A stretch of DNA of 64,000 nucleotides from Membranipora membranacea (GCA_914767715.1 OU612075.1:2728001-2792000), one strand, 5' to 3'; numbered from the stretch's first letter, positions 28,201-43,200 are shown. Translations and numbers: made by a program. Notes: a model not told the origin generated them from the letters alone.

Positions 28201-31200
28201 AGTAGAACGAAAGGCATCATGTCATCATTGATAGAGATGATCAATGAAGAAAAACAATTGAGAATGACAGAAGATAGAGGCTAGTAATGACAATTAAGAA
28301 CAGCACAATATACATGATATTATATGCATCCCTATAAAAGAGCGTGCAGATGACATCAGGTTTTGGATAGAATATCTCATTTTGGATAGGCGGTACACAT
28401 TCTTCTCTCTGACAATCCAATGGTGCAAAATATAGACAGGCCTATTCAATGATGAAAACTCCTATGATGCTAAATGAGGAGTTGTCATCTTTGTTGAAGT
28501 AAAAAAAATGATAAGACAACTCCAGCTTGTAAGCTTTAAATGATTGGTGTATAATTGTTATGTCCCTGGAGCAACTAGGAAGGGTGTGACTTGTTTGTGG
28601 TTATGCCCAATTAAATGGGTTTATTTCCACTGAGTTTTTTATAGGAAGATTCCACCTAGTGGTAGAGTGTTCTGCGTCCCTGTAGTTATGTTGAATGAAA
28701 TTAAGCTTATTGTAAAACTTACCGAGCTCTTTTCGCCGATTCTGTGGTCCATCCTAAAAAACAGAAAGGGAACAAATTATAATTTGACAGATCTTTAATG
28801 AGGGCAACCAGTACCAAATCTAAATTAACAGATGATCTAGTCGGTATGCGCACAAATATTGGTCAGAGGAGTTCTATACATTTCGTTTAAAAACACCCAT
28901 GTTGAGATCAAAACATAACAAAATCCTCCAAGAGCCACCATCCATGCATTCAGACACCATATGGTACAGTACCCTGGGACAATATAATGCTACAGCTGCA
29001 ACTTTAGTAATTTAAGTATCTTTGGCCTAAGGGGGGCCGTGGGGGGGTGGGGGGTGAGATTTGATGGCTTGAACAAATAGCAGACTAATTATATTTGAGA
29101 GCACTCTAGTATGTAATAAGTGGAGGAGTAGAACAGTAATACTAGACCTCCCTGGTCTGCATCGAATACAAAGTGACGGACAATTAAATTGAAAAGAACC
29201 ATTTCATTACTATTTGTTGAAAAGGATTAAATTGTAATTTTCCTATTTGCCAACTTGTCAATTGGCTGTATATATACGTTTACCACCCTGGTGTCAACTA
29301 GGAATTATCAAATATACACTATACAATCTTCTTGGCATTGCAAGTAGGTGTAAAAATCTAGTAATAAACCACTTATGTCGTATGTTTTGACACCAATTGA
29401 ACAAAAACATAGTTGCTCATTGTAATGGCATAAATAGTGACTATATTTAGGCTTGGTCGTAAACATATTGCGTTGATCAACATCGTTTTCATATCAGCAA
29501 GCTAAGATAGCTCATGGATCTTATGTCCGTATTTTCTCAGAAACATTCCTCTTTCGCAAAAAAAAACAATTTGAAGTGATTATTGCTGCAGAATACATCA
29601 CCATAAGTATTATTTTTTCAGTTTGTGTTCCATGCTGATTTGCGACCATGGTATTTATGTTATGCTGTGCGTGTTGGTGTCATCAGAGAGAATGGTGTCA
29701 TCAACATCTTTGTAGTTTGGTGCGCAATAATGTAAAATTCCATGGCCTGGTCAAGGTGTAAGACATTGGCGCAAGGATTCCTCAAGCTGCCCAGCGTTTG
29801 GTATTTATCGTTGCATGCGATAACGTGAGTGCCAGTACAAAGGAAAGCTAATCGAGTGGTAGCGCATATTTCCCCAGGATTAACGGATACTTGATCATAA
29901 ACCAATAATAAGGTATTGAATTCAACATTCATTAGACCTCCCGAATTGGTGTAAGCATTAACACTGAGCTGCCCGCTGTTTACTTGGCTTTCACTGCTTT
30001 CCCATGCAGCGGATATTTGTACCAGGCAGTGGACTGATTGACTGTGATGGGGCCACTTTTCAAGAAAGCCTCGAAGATAGTGTGACAATGAATGTGATAA
30101 CTATCATTCAGCTACGAGAATCGAATTGACTGCAACTGCAGCATCTTCAAGTCACTGCATCTCCACAAGGAATTAGAGACGCTCAGAGTCAAACACATCA
30201 TTAGAGACGGTTTCTAACTCCTTGATCTCCATGGCCTCATATTTAAAAACAACTGGCCTTCTAAAAAGTTTGAATAAGTTGGGTCAAAAGTTGGAAATAT
30301 TCCAACTAGATGTGATGGCTACATGCCAAGTGTGACCAGCCAATAGCCTAGATTCATGTCGTGGGCATATTTGAGGCACAATTCCCTGTCGAGGGGCTCA
30401 TACAAGTTTAATTAGCAGGGTTGTATAACCTCTGCCCTAGCCAGCCATCGGATCTATTCCTCAACTCTAATATAATACTCAGCCAATTTTTTATGGTGTG
30501 CCAATTAATTTAAAAACTAGGAAAGTAATAAAAAACAAACCTCCGACATCTGCGTGTTGCTAAATTTCTCAATTACTGGTAGGCGGCACAGGACTTGAGG
30601 ACGGATTGTGAGTACCCATTCCGAGGGGGTGACAGATGTGCTAATAATAACGCAGGCACACTTCAGGGGTCTCCGTCTGGTAGCTAATTATCACAACATC
30701 ATCCTTCCCCAGATAATTAGAGCAATTATCACCAATTGTCATAGCCATTAATAATCCCTCTGCTACCGACCAAAGCCCAATCAACTTCAGTCGGGCTTTG
30801 AGAGCATTCCATCTCATGCCAAAGTAGTCTAATTACACCTTGTTACAAAAATCGTGTCAATTTCATTATAATCGCAGTCAATGGCCAACCGGTGTAGGAT
30901 TGTGTAGTTTCAGTGGACACTTGTTCAGACTGCAATTATCTCACCAAAATTACAATCTAACAACTGCTGATTTCCATTGATAGATTGATGATAGTTGAAA
31001 GTCATTGCCAGTCACTGTTCAACAATCATCTATATTGCATGGAGGAGTCAATCGATGTTTGATAGTTAATACTCTTCAAGTTGACAGGAACTCTGAACTG
31101 TCATTCCTGAAGTTCCAGCATCAAAACCATTGCCAAGTACAACATTAACATCGTCATGGGGGTATCGATATAGCTTGTACTTTTACATATCGACGGCTAG

Positions 31201-34200
31201 GTATGTTCAGCCTTTAATGCAGACTAACCCTGACCACAAAATGTGAAGACCAGCCTGTTAAACTCAGGATGTCCCACCGGAACATTGACTGACAACAGAT
31301 CCAGTCAAAAGATGGGGAGAGATAAAGTTTCATTGTGCCAAGCAGTGAACTTTTCATTAGAGATAGCAGATCATTTTGACACTTGCCCCCAGCACCGCAG
31401 ACAAGTCGTTTATCACTTTGCAATAGTTGAGAATAGCGGTTAAGGAGATTGAGCAACGACGATAAAGATAATGTTTTTTTTTCAGATTTCTATAATAAAG
31501 ATATTAGATATCTTTCTCATTTTTAAACATTGTACCTTCTGGTAATGAAGCTCGTATTGATATGCCATTCGCAATCACAGAGGCGGAAAAGATAATGGTC
31601 AATTTGCATCTTTTTGAAAATGTTGCAACCCAATAAGTCTCTAGTACGGGCAAACTTCTTTTGAATTATGCAGAGTACATGCATGCAAAAAATGCACCTC
31701 TTCCCATATATGATATGCTATCTAGGCTTAAATAAGTTGACAATGTTGGGCAAAAGTTCTCAGTTCCATAGGAAACACTAGATATAGTAGCTTTCATCTA
31801 TTTCAAGCACCTGTTGATGCAGTCCAATAAGTGGGACCATCGTTAATAATAATAATAAGAAGAGATACCCTTGTGTTCAGTTAGGAGACAGGAAATTGAT
31901 TCCATTGTTGGTTGTCTAGTTGTCAATCACCCACACATGAATACATGTTTGTCCTTATCTGGTCATAGAAAAATAAAGACTCCTTGTTGATGTCAAAGAA
32001 ACATTGTTTGCTAATGGTTAATTTATCAGTTCGCACTTTCCTATGTTAGCAGCGGGTAATCAATTATTTTAGAAACAAAAGAATTTTAACTTTGAGTATT
32101 AAGAACACCTGAGCCCCAAAATACTCAACTTCTACTGAGATCTGATCGCCTTATGCAGCTGTGTAGAGGATTTTGAAGGGCATGCTGAATCTTTCGAGGT
32201 TTATGGTTGCGTCAACAACAAAAAAGCAACAGCTGCACCAGAAAAGTTTGCATATTTTAATCTGATTCCCTTCCAAGTTAACTTTTAAACCATATTGTGC
32301 ATGGGCTGAAATTACAAATGACGTCTTTAGTTTACCACCCAGTGACATGGGAAGATAACGAGGACATTGGCATTTCAACATACTAATCATGTCTCAGCAG
32401 GGAGGAGGTGACACCCTCCCTGGTTTCAGCCAGACCCTGCTGCATCAAATGTCACAACCCACCTTCTTTTCCTGTGTGTTCTGAATGTTGGTGTCAGTTT
32501 TAGCCTCTGTCCTTTGCAGCGACAGGCTTTTCGTCACAATCGAACTATTCGAAGCGGTTGTCACCGATTGCTCGCAGTAGTATTTACCCCGATTGGTGAG
32601 GGGACACCACAGTTTGAATGCCCGCCACGGGGAGTTAAAGCATAGATCTATAGTCATCTGTGGATGACTTGCGTTTAGATTATCCATAGTTCAGTGTGTG
32701 CGACACTTCGTCTCAGTCAGTCTCCTATCTCGCTTACAATCCGGAACTAAAGCTTCATCCAAAAGTTTTAGCTGCAACTGGTCCGGAATTAAAGCTTCAT
32801 CCAAAAGTTTCAGCTGCAACTGGTCCGGAATTAAAGCTTCATCCAAAGGTTTCAGCTGAAACTTTTTAAGCTCGCTGCGGTGCGATGGTTTTGTTACTTG
32901 TGTTGTGTGCTCGCGCTGTTCAGGTTACACTATATAAATCCTAATCAGTCACTTCTTAACCAGCATGGCTACTTGATTGTTGTGTACAGTAACTACTCCC
33001 AGTATAATTGTTTTGTTATGCCAAGTCAACAAACAACCTCTACCTGCAGTGAGCACTGAATGAATAATTATGTTTGACACAGGTGAAGGTCAAAGTTCAA
33101 CCAGTGCAGGTCTGTGAGATATGATGGGACAACTCCCAATTTACTCATCATTTTTAATTTTCGTTTGGAATGCTGATAGTTAGTCTAGTTGTGTACATAT
33201 GGCTACCAATCAAAGCAACACCTCATTTTACACTGAAAATGATTTTTGGTAGTGACAAATTTGTTTGCTTGTTTTTTTCTCATGTTACTAGTGCATACTT
33301 CAGCGGTGATCAGTGCACATGTACATTTCCATTAGTTAAGATGGAAATAGCATTTGCAGCACTCATCAACTCTGACGCTGCGGCCCAAAGAAAGTGATTA
33401 TTATTAATTACATAACCAGTTGAATTTGTTATTTCCCTGATTTGTTATATTGATGAGAGTATAAGAGATCTTGAATCATCACTTCAAATTTGAGATACTT
33501 GCACCCAGCACCTGCACAAGCTTCCCCACGGAAATTTTGTAACTTCTGCATTTAGTTTTATTTTGTTGTTTTGCCTTCCGCACTTACATTGCACTCACAG
33601 TTCTTTGGCAGCTTCCCATGGAAGCTTTCAAGAATGGTACACAAACACACTGACTATCTCAGCTTACATGGTACCATAACTTACAGGAATAGACTTCTTC
33701 TAAATTTGTCACTGTTATCTTATCTATACTATGTAGTTATCAATCACACCCTGGTATATTAGCCAGATGTTAGTTCAGTGTTGTCGTTAGAGAACAGATC
33801 ATCTCCAAACATAGCAACTGTTCAGTGCTGAGCACACTATCTATGTGTAAAGTGTAACTAGTTGGTAACCTTAGTGTAACCCTGCTATTGATCCCTCATA
33901 TTAGAGATTGGTGCGCAGTGTTGTACTCATTGTTACTTGCTTGATAAACATGTGACTATACTGTTGACAGACATTTTTAAACATTTTGAAATTCATTAAA
34001 AATATTTCAAATTTTTCTATGTTTGGATGTTGATTTGATCGTTTGACATGAATGACCTCGAACTAAACAGATCGTAGACAGTACACATACATACGTAAAT
34101 TTCATTGCAGATAAAAAGTTATACTTAGTACAGTGTACCCGCTAGATACAGAATTTATAATGAGAACTCCTGTAAAGAATGTTGGTCACTGCGGCATGCT

Positions 34201-37200
34201 AATGGTATTTATTTCAGTCTCTGCTTAGCTAGGACAACATTTCTGGCCTCAAGAATTGGAGTACGCTGAATTTTGTGTTGTTTATCTGCCTATTTTAAGA
34301 TGGATCATTCTTCCAGTTACTGCAATTTTTTTTGAGTTTACATGTGTTTCAAGTTGCCCTCTCTTGACATCAAGATATATAAATAAAAATATGATTCAAA
34401 TGGATGATCTGCGTATTGTTGTTTTTGTGTTATCTTATCTAACCAGGCCAAACAAGAAGATGAAAACAAATTTAGCTTCGTCACAGCAAATACAGGGTGA
34501 CCAACACTACTTGGTTGGCTATCGGACGCAGCTTTATTTTTGTCCACCATTTGGGCTTCTCTCATAGCTGTCCGACAGAAATAAGCTTATACCACATTCT
34601 CTCTCCTGTAAGGTTTCTCTAGAACCATAATGGCCCGCCTATCTGTCTCCCTCTCCCCACCCATGTGCATGGTATGATATAAATAACTTACTTTACGAAA
34701 TTTGGCAAGGAGCCAGTCTTCGGCGACGCTCTCAGTGCTCTGGCTCTTCTCTGATTGGTCAGAACTTCCTGGTTGCAGACGGGCTATGATCTTACGTCTC
34801 AGCACCTTGGGTGACAGTGAGAACTTTCTCGTCAGCTTCACTTGAGAACCAGTAGTTGGTGTAGAAATCTGACTTTGATTGGGCACTGTAAGCTTGTCTG
34901 CAGATTCCGATCGCTCAACCTCTCTACCACCACTTACCCTGTCATGAAAAATTAAATAAAATTTGTTAGACTATTATTCAGTTATTGACAACATTTAATT
35001 GGTAGGTAAGAGTCAAACAAATCAAACAGAGTTACGCATAGATTATATGCGTAAATTTATACTTACATAGAATAAACATCGTTTCAAAATTGATAGAACA
35101 AATCATACCAATCAAAGTGTATAAATTTTCTTACAGCAGTCATTGACCGACAAGTTTTCAATATCAACACTTTTGACCAATCAGGGAGTTGTCCTCTTAT
35201 ATCACCACTAATTTTAGACACTCTAAACTGATTTGTGATACAAGATAAAAGGGCAGTGTTCCTCTGTCAATTGTTATTCACCTATTCCTGTTTTGTTAGT
35301 CATGTATTTATGGCAAAGGGAAAAACTTCAGCGACGGTGACAGATTTATGACAGGACTGGAAGTTATGGCACCATTAAACATGACATCCACTGTCTGATG
35401 ATTATTATTAAATGGTGACTTTTTAATGACAAATTAATGACAGCTGATGATTTGAAGCAGATAGAGTTGAAAATCAAATTGAAATCTGAGACAGTTTGTT
35501 TTTAAAGAATTCTCTAAGGTCATAAGAATTCTGTTAACACCCTCATAAAAAGCGTTCTACTGTCTTGATCACTGATATGGAGACATATCAATGGGCGAGG
35601 TGTAAATTGTGAAGGTGGTGTGTTTGCTATTGTGCGATATATCTGATAAATAATGATAAAACCCAACCATTTATCAACAGCATACAACCAAAACCAATAC
35701 TGTGCATAAATATGAAACACAACGGGAGCCGCTTCAGCCTTATCAAGAAATTTTAAGACTAGCAAAATAAATTTGATAATCGTTGAAATTGTTCATCGGC
35801 CAGAGGCTTAATCGAAAACTTGAACAAACACAATTGGATAAGAGACAGGTTTACAAAACAGGCGAGAGACGGAGAGACTGAGTCGCAAAATTTTGTTTGA
35901 CTTTCACCAAAGTATGCATAATGAATAAAGCCATAAGACACCCTACGACATGAAACGTTCAACTCACGACATAACGACATAACCTTGAAAACACAATAGA
36001 AATTCCTACTTCGGCCGGCTATGAAATGTATCTACATAATAATAAAGGTTACTCGACTTATATACCCTATACACATACATGTATAAACATACATACATAT
36101 ACATATAACTATTTAAATGATGCACATCGATTCAATACTGGATATGACTATTCTACAGCAATGAGTCAAACTTAGGAGGTAGGAGGTAGCTCAGTTGGTT
36201 AGAGCGCCGTCTTCATCACACAAGTGATGAAGGTCGTGGGTTCGAATCCCACTGCAGTCTATCATCTACTGGGGTTTGGTTGGCCCCCAGGTGTGCTCCG
36301 ACCTGCCTAAAAACTGAGAGGAAATCTGGCGCAGACATATTTCGCAGCACATGCTTCGGGATGTGGCGAGTGATATGACATCCGATTTTTTTTTTAATCA
36401 TACCACAAAGCAGTGGCAAACCAATTTCTGATTGTGAGTGTTCCGAATAAAAAGAGAAGCCTTGCTTAATGTATAACTAATAACTATATATAATATACTT
36501 TAATATAAATATAGTCCAAGATCTGCCTGCATGGCTATATAAACCAATGACTAACTGCTAAAGCTAAGATAATTGCGACAAACTTCTCTCAGACTACCAG
36601 TACCTTCTGAGCAACGCAGGTTCACATGTGCTTGCTCGTTCTCTGAAAGGCGAATCATCGAGTTCAGCGGTAGGACTAGGAGGTGATAAGTATATAGTGA
36701 AACCAGCAGGAGCTGTCGCAGGAATATCCAAAGTGCTGACTGGTGGAGGAAGCATGGCGGCTTTGCAAAGACAGTTTTTGCAATAACAAGAAAATCCTTT
36801 CACATGAATTTCTCAATACCAGCATGGAAATTGAAAGTCCTTTTTGCCAGTACAGCAAGAAAATGTAAATGTATCCGAGTCGCTTGTTTGAGCATTAGTG
36901 GCAGATGCAGATATCAGTATCGAAAGTTGTCAGATATGTCCCGGTGTCTCTCCCCAACTTATCCAGTAGACGCAACACTCGTAATTACAAACCTACTATT
37001 ACCAAAGTGGTATTTGTAGTGTGTAGAATTTTGATATCAAAGCATGTTATCAAAATGCATGATTCCTATTGGTCAATTCATAGTGATGTCACAATTTACA
37101 GCAGTAGATACTTGATGGATATACCAGGCTAAGTATTTCTAATGAGATGACTTTGGTTGCCAATAAAAGTATTATAAGTAATGAATTATATATCCTGTGT

Positions 37201-40200
37201 TATTAATAATATAATACCACCTTGTATGAATAACTTTCATGTAATTTGTTATGATTACAATAGGATAGATTAGACAATGAGAAAGGTGTATTGAAGTTTC
37301 ATTAAAGTGCCAAATGGTTACCAGTAAGTAGACTGATAACTGTTGGCCCGCATGTATCTCAATTGAAGCAAGTCAATTGGCCAATCTGAGCCATGTTTCC
37401 CCAGCTGCCGCACAAAATTTGTTATTTTGCTAAGTCATTGGTGGAAACCACATCTAGGACCATTAGTTCTGATCTGTTTCAAGTCCACTAGACAGATGGC
37501 CTATTCGTTGCTCTGCTCAGGACTAAAAGAAGCCTGGGCTAAGATCAAAGTGTCACTGCCAATGGCCGATTAGTGCCAGTTTAGTTTTGGCAGCTTGCTG
37601 CACACTTATCATGATTAGGAGGTCCACCATGGCCTCACCTCTAGGATGCATTCTAGTTTTCTAGAATGTATCATATTCTCAGTATGAGGATTAGGGGAAC
37701 TTGGGTCCCTCTTTAGGGGCAGCCCAATCTTCTGTTTCTTAGCAAACAGCAAGCCTGGGGTTGTTGAACTTGCAGTGACCTAGTGCAATTTTTATGAAAC
37801 AAGTAAAATGATAATTACAGCAAGATATATATATTCAGATTATTGTATTAATGGTTTATTGTAATGAGCATGACTAGGTCCGCGGCAGCTGCAGATGGGC
37901 ATCAGATGGAACCACAATATTATAATCTTTGATATTATCGTAAATTCAATGTTAATTGATCTAGTTCTTGTAAGACATCTCCGTGATTCTAATTAGTTGG
38001 TCAATTTAGTGGTTGGACATCTAAAGTGGGTTTCTGCGTCACCATGCACCACGCCCAAATGTTGTTGTTATAAGATGTTTGAAGCTGAATGCTAGAATGC
38101 TTAGATGTTATCGCCAACGATAGAAATGAAAGATCTGTAATATTAGATGACCAGGATGCATAGCTACAGGACAGGAGGGCAGCATACAGAATACAGAACA
38201 CATGCAATCAGAGATTTGATAACATATGGAGTAGGAGGATGCTGAATGGTTTGAGCGCTGAATGTTGGTTAAAAAATGTTGGTTAAAATCCCAATGGTTG
38301 GTCACTCACCACATCGTGGCGGCGAAATAGTGTGTCTTAAGGGCGAGGCTGCAATGACTGCGCCAATTTGCTCTCAGTTTGTAGGCAGGTCGGAGCACAC
38401 CTGGGGGTCCAACAACTCCCAGTAGTCAGTGGACTGCAGTGGGATTTGAACCCACGACTTTCAACACTTGCATGATGAAAGTCCGGCGCTCTAACCACCG
38501 AGCCACCTCCTACTCCTCTTTTTTTTTTCTTCTTTTTTTTTTTTTGCACTGCAGTATGCCGACTTCTGGAGTTTGCCCTTGTGGCAACCATTATTTTTTG
38601 CTTTTTTACAGAATATGGCTGAGGTTCGAGGTTCGTGACTTTATAGTTTTAACAAGCAACTTCTAACCAACACTCGTGTGCATTGTGGCCTACTTTTATC
38701 TCCCTACCATTATCACCATGAATGGTCAAAGATATACCATGTTCAAAGGAAAGGATCTGTCATATCATTAAGTGGTTGTAAAACTTATCAAACCTTACAC
38801 CATGTCCAACGAGATAAGATGGAGCGAGATAAAACATGAACATCAAATATCAAAAACTCAAGAGGCACTCGTTGGGAGGTGTAGATAATTTTCAAATATG
38901 CTACCGAATAAAACCATCAAACGCTACTACGATAACTGCATGCAGGTTTGTAGTAATGTTGAAGGCTAATTGCTTATTACACTGACTAAGGATTGTAGTT
39001 TTTGGCAGCCTTTCACAACATTTGAAATAATTGATTTCATATTTCTCCACTCAATAATCCACCTAATAATATACTGTAACAAAAGAGAAACTAAATTACA
39101 CTACAGATACTTATATTGCTGCCAGAGCTTCCTTTGTTTCACCAAAGAAACAAGTCTCTATTACTCGACTAAGTTATTGTAGATCAATCTGAATATCGTA
39201 ACAACAATCAACCCTTATATGTCTTCAAGGTGCTTCTTGAGACCGCCCTTTTCGGCAGCAATCCCTTCCAACAGCTACTGAGCTGCCTGTCATTGCATGG
39301 TTACTGTCTCACACCACTGGGAGGACACAACAACAGGACAACCATGCCTCAGGATGGGCGAGTGATACGACATCCGATTTTAATCAACCATCATAACACA
39401 ATATAGGCAGCCTGTCAACTACCTATGTCGAGGCACGATGTTGTTATACCCATGGGTATAATTCCTTTGCTATGCTTTCATTATTTGTTTGCGGATTCAA
39501 ATGATTCCACCGCACCGCTGAAATCAGGCAGAACTACCTTAAAACAAAAAATCACCAGTTTTGAGGGATGGATGACCCTGGTAGTGAGGTCAGAATTAGA
39601 AACGTTGTAGTTTCCTACTTCCAGCAGATAAGTTTCTCTTCCCTTCAGGGAGAATGCTCTCAGTACAGCATGGTTTTACATCTTTACTGATCAGTTTGAC
39701 TCATTGCATCCCATGTTTTAAGTTCCAGCCATAACTTGGCTAAGTTATGATATTGATGAGATGTTGTAACAATGTAACGCCAAAACCATCACAATACGTG
39801 AGCTCAAACCCTGGGTATCTACTGAAATATGCTAGGAATCAGTTTTCATCGATGTTTTGACAGATTTCCTTTGATGTTAAAATAACAAAACAGCTGTCTT
39901 CAAAAATCAAACGTTTATCATCGCTTACATGAGAATTTACATGCAATGCATGGATCATTCGTAATGGATAAGTAATCATAATTCTATATTTTAGAGTTAA
40001 AAACAAGTTCTAAATTTTCAGACCATATTTGGGTTTATCAAGCCTTTTTTGTGTGTTCCATTTTTCTCGCTATTCATAATACATTTGGTTTTACAAGAGA
40101 ATCAGTTTATTGAATTCACAAGCAAACCTGACACTGCTGTTTGCAGGAGGTAGGGTATTAGCAGTCTGAGGGGTTAGCTTCCAGTTGATTAGGAAATAGG

Positions 40201-43200
40201 CAATAGTGTTAATCATTTTACCACTTTTTATAAATGTCTTGTTCCCACCGAATAGCAATAATTAGATTTGATACAAAATTCTGAGGTAGACACAATAGCC
40301 AGTTAGCCCACCGCAATCAAAACACAATGAGCAGTTTTGGTAGCTAGTGACCACAAGTCTTTGTCTATAAGAAAAAGGAGAAGGTAACTCTTAAAATTAA
40401 GTTAACTTGTTTCCACTGCATTGATATGAATTTATGGATCAGTGGTAAAATACACAGGTATCCACTGCATTGATATGAATTTATGGATCAGTGGTAAAAT
40501 ACACAGGTATCCACTGTATTGATATGAATTTATGGATCAGTGGTAAAATACATGGCGTGGCTATTTTGTGGAGATATACAATCAGTATAAAGCTTTGTGT
40601 CAGGATCTGAATAAAGCTAAAAATCTGACAGCTTTTACGTTTCTACTGTAAACAACTTGTCCACTCAACTTTAATGATGAAAAACTTGTATATAAGGTGA
40701 ACGTTGGCTCGGAACACATGTTGGTACTTTGTACAAGCTAGTAGGAGCTCAGAGTTTGAAAAATATTTTGACGGAACCTACCTATATCTAAATAGTAAAC
40801 ACCCATTCACAAAGCTTGAAAACATACATGTCAAGAGAGTTCAATGAGTGAAAATCCATGTTTGCAGTTGCAATAAACGGGGCGATTATCTGGATGTCAT
40901 AAGTAAGGAACCTAGTAAACCGAAGAGCAACGACCATACAAGATCAGCTTCGCACCTCAACAACAGAACGGGATCTCCTAACACAACAAGTATCTGCATA
41001 TTTACAAGCAAGATCAAGTGAGGTTTTGCTTTTATTCTCTTACGCAACTTTTCACTCGTAGGCTGAAAAGTGCTCAAATTATTTACACTTTCATCTTCAG
41101 TTGTGTCTGGATAGTTTCACTCATAATTCGTAAGTTTTACAAACTACACAACCATAGATATGAGACAAGGGATACACTCTACAGAGCAGCAATGTGTGGA
41201 CACATGTAAATTGTAGAAAGAATCATTATCTGGTACCATAAGAGCATCTGGCCTTGTTACATATGGAGGGACAACTCCAAAATAATTGACATAAGGATTG
41301 TAATAAATCTTTGTTCATCTATACTTCGATATTGGAAGCATATATTATCTACTTATGCTTGATACTAGCTTTTTCACTTGGTCTCTGTTTTACTTTAAAA
41401 CTTGAACCGGTTGGCTACGTGTATCAGGAAAACACAGTGAATAGCTCACACGGGTATTTTTGTAACTTTGTCTCTACATTACACTAAAAATATAACCAGC
41501 TATAAGGAAAACTGGAAAACACAAAGAATAGCTCACAGGGAAATACGTATGGCATCTATCAGCATATTTTGCTTATGGTAATTATAAACATGATGTCATG
41601 AATCAGCATCCGACTGATCTTACTGTTTCTAAGGAGTACTTTTTTGGACAAAGTCCAGCTAGGCAGCTAGGAATAATTGACGATAATGAACTCATATGGA
41701 ATTTGTTGTTCGATCGCTGAGCCATAGTTGTACATATTGCGATCTACCAATTTCCAATATTTAGTATTCCTTGCATTAGCGACTTTTATAGCTGACTCAG
41801 AAAGAACATAGATTTGAATTAGGCTAGGGTGTATATCCAACAACAATCAAACACTAGTGAAATGTTATTCCGAAGAAAGGTTTACAAAAAGAATTGCGGC
41901 AGACCCCAACTTCTATCTTCCCTACATACAAATCCGCAATTTAACAAACAACACTTACCTCTCCGACATGCTGGAGGTACGTTTCCTTTCCTCATGCCCT
42001 CTGGCTGGTAGAGTATTGAACATCAGCGATACATCCCCAAACATTCTAATCGCTGAAGGATCTGAAGTATCAGTGACAGGTTTACTACTGTGCATTATGG
42101 GTAAAGTTTGGAATGATAACTCCTCGTTGAGATTCTGATCGACAACACGACAGTATGACTCATGTCGAGACCTGCAGAATGGAGATAATAAGAAGATAAT
42201 AATGATAAGGGTTTGTCGCTGTGTCATTTTTCTTCATCTGTTGGGTTGATCGCAGTTGGCGCTCGAGGGTCCTTTTGATGCGATATGCAGCATGACACAA
42301 TAAGAATTAAGTCATAGGCATGAATGTAGTACTAGTAGTACGGCAGATGTTAACTCAGTAGTATCTTTGAGAAGGCTTTATATTAGACAGAGAATGTTCA
42401 TATATATTGGATTTGGTAACAGCAAGACTTTGAAAATTGGACAGACAGTCCACATAATAGGTTTCATCATATCATAAAGAACATGGAGAGTGTTCCTGTA
42501 TTAGAATAGCCCAATACTGTAGTTTCCAGCATTAAACCTTCCATCATTGGTCAGTGTGACTCCTACAAACTTAGTTTTTCCTGATTCATAGATTTGCTAG
42601 TGGTTCAAGTCTTTTCACCCCACAGGATAATAAACCCTTCCCTACCCCACTCACTCTCTACGCCCTATCGCTGATACATTTAATTCTCAACATGATCAAC
42701 AAAGAGACACTGAATAACTTTTCTCACAGTTAGAGAAATGCTCCATGTCATTAAAAGTCATTGATATATATATATATATATATCAGTGTTTTAAGTTTTA
42801 TAGCTACCAGGAAAGTAAGAAAAACATTATTGAATCGAATTTCCAGACAAGGTCATAGTTCAATATTATGTGAAAAAACACTTATTCAATTATCACTGCG
42901 ATAGAATGGGTTATTTATGGTGCAGGAACAAAATTCATATCAAAATATTTTATTCATGATTGTGAAGGACAAGCGGGATTAAGAAAACTTTTATAAGGTT
43001 CATCAACAACTTATGGACTGGTTTCTACTCATTTTCACTAAAATTTGAGATGTGAATGTACTAAAAAGGTACTATTTTAATGATAGTATATACAAAATAG
43101 TACCTTTTTAGTACCTTCCAATCTCAACTTTGAGCGAAAATCAGTTGAAACTGGGCTACTTGCTGCTAATAAACATAGCAGTTTTCTAAATCAGACCGAG

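Larger units (their letters stand above)
36756..41958. other. Intron of the DLC-like gene upstream of start A
   Basis: About 5.2 kb holding the SINE copies and the 49-bp tandem repeat at 40412-40553. The first few hundred bases right of 36755 would be the promoter of start A. No further exon was recognised. Confidence 0.5.

Noticed and set aside
34587-34691. Extension of the exon 6 open frame beyond 34692
   Set aside because: The frame runs through a strong GTAAGT donor after CGTAAA. The extension has no similarity and is intron.
36182-36256. Possible functional tRNA gene
   Set aside because: A and B boxes are good, but the ends GGAGGTA and TGCAGTC cannot form an acceptor stem, the anticodon arm is an over-long hairpin, and the same unit with the same non-tRNA body recurs at 38.3-38.5 kb. 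It is a SINE head.
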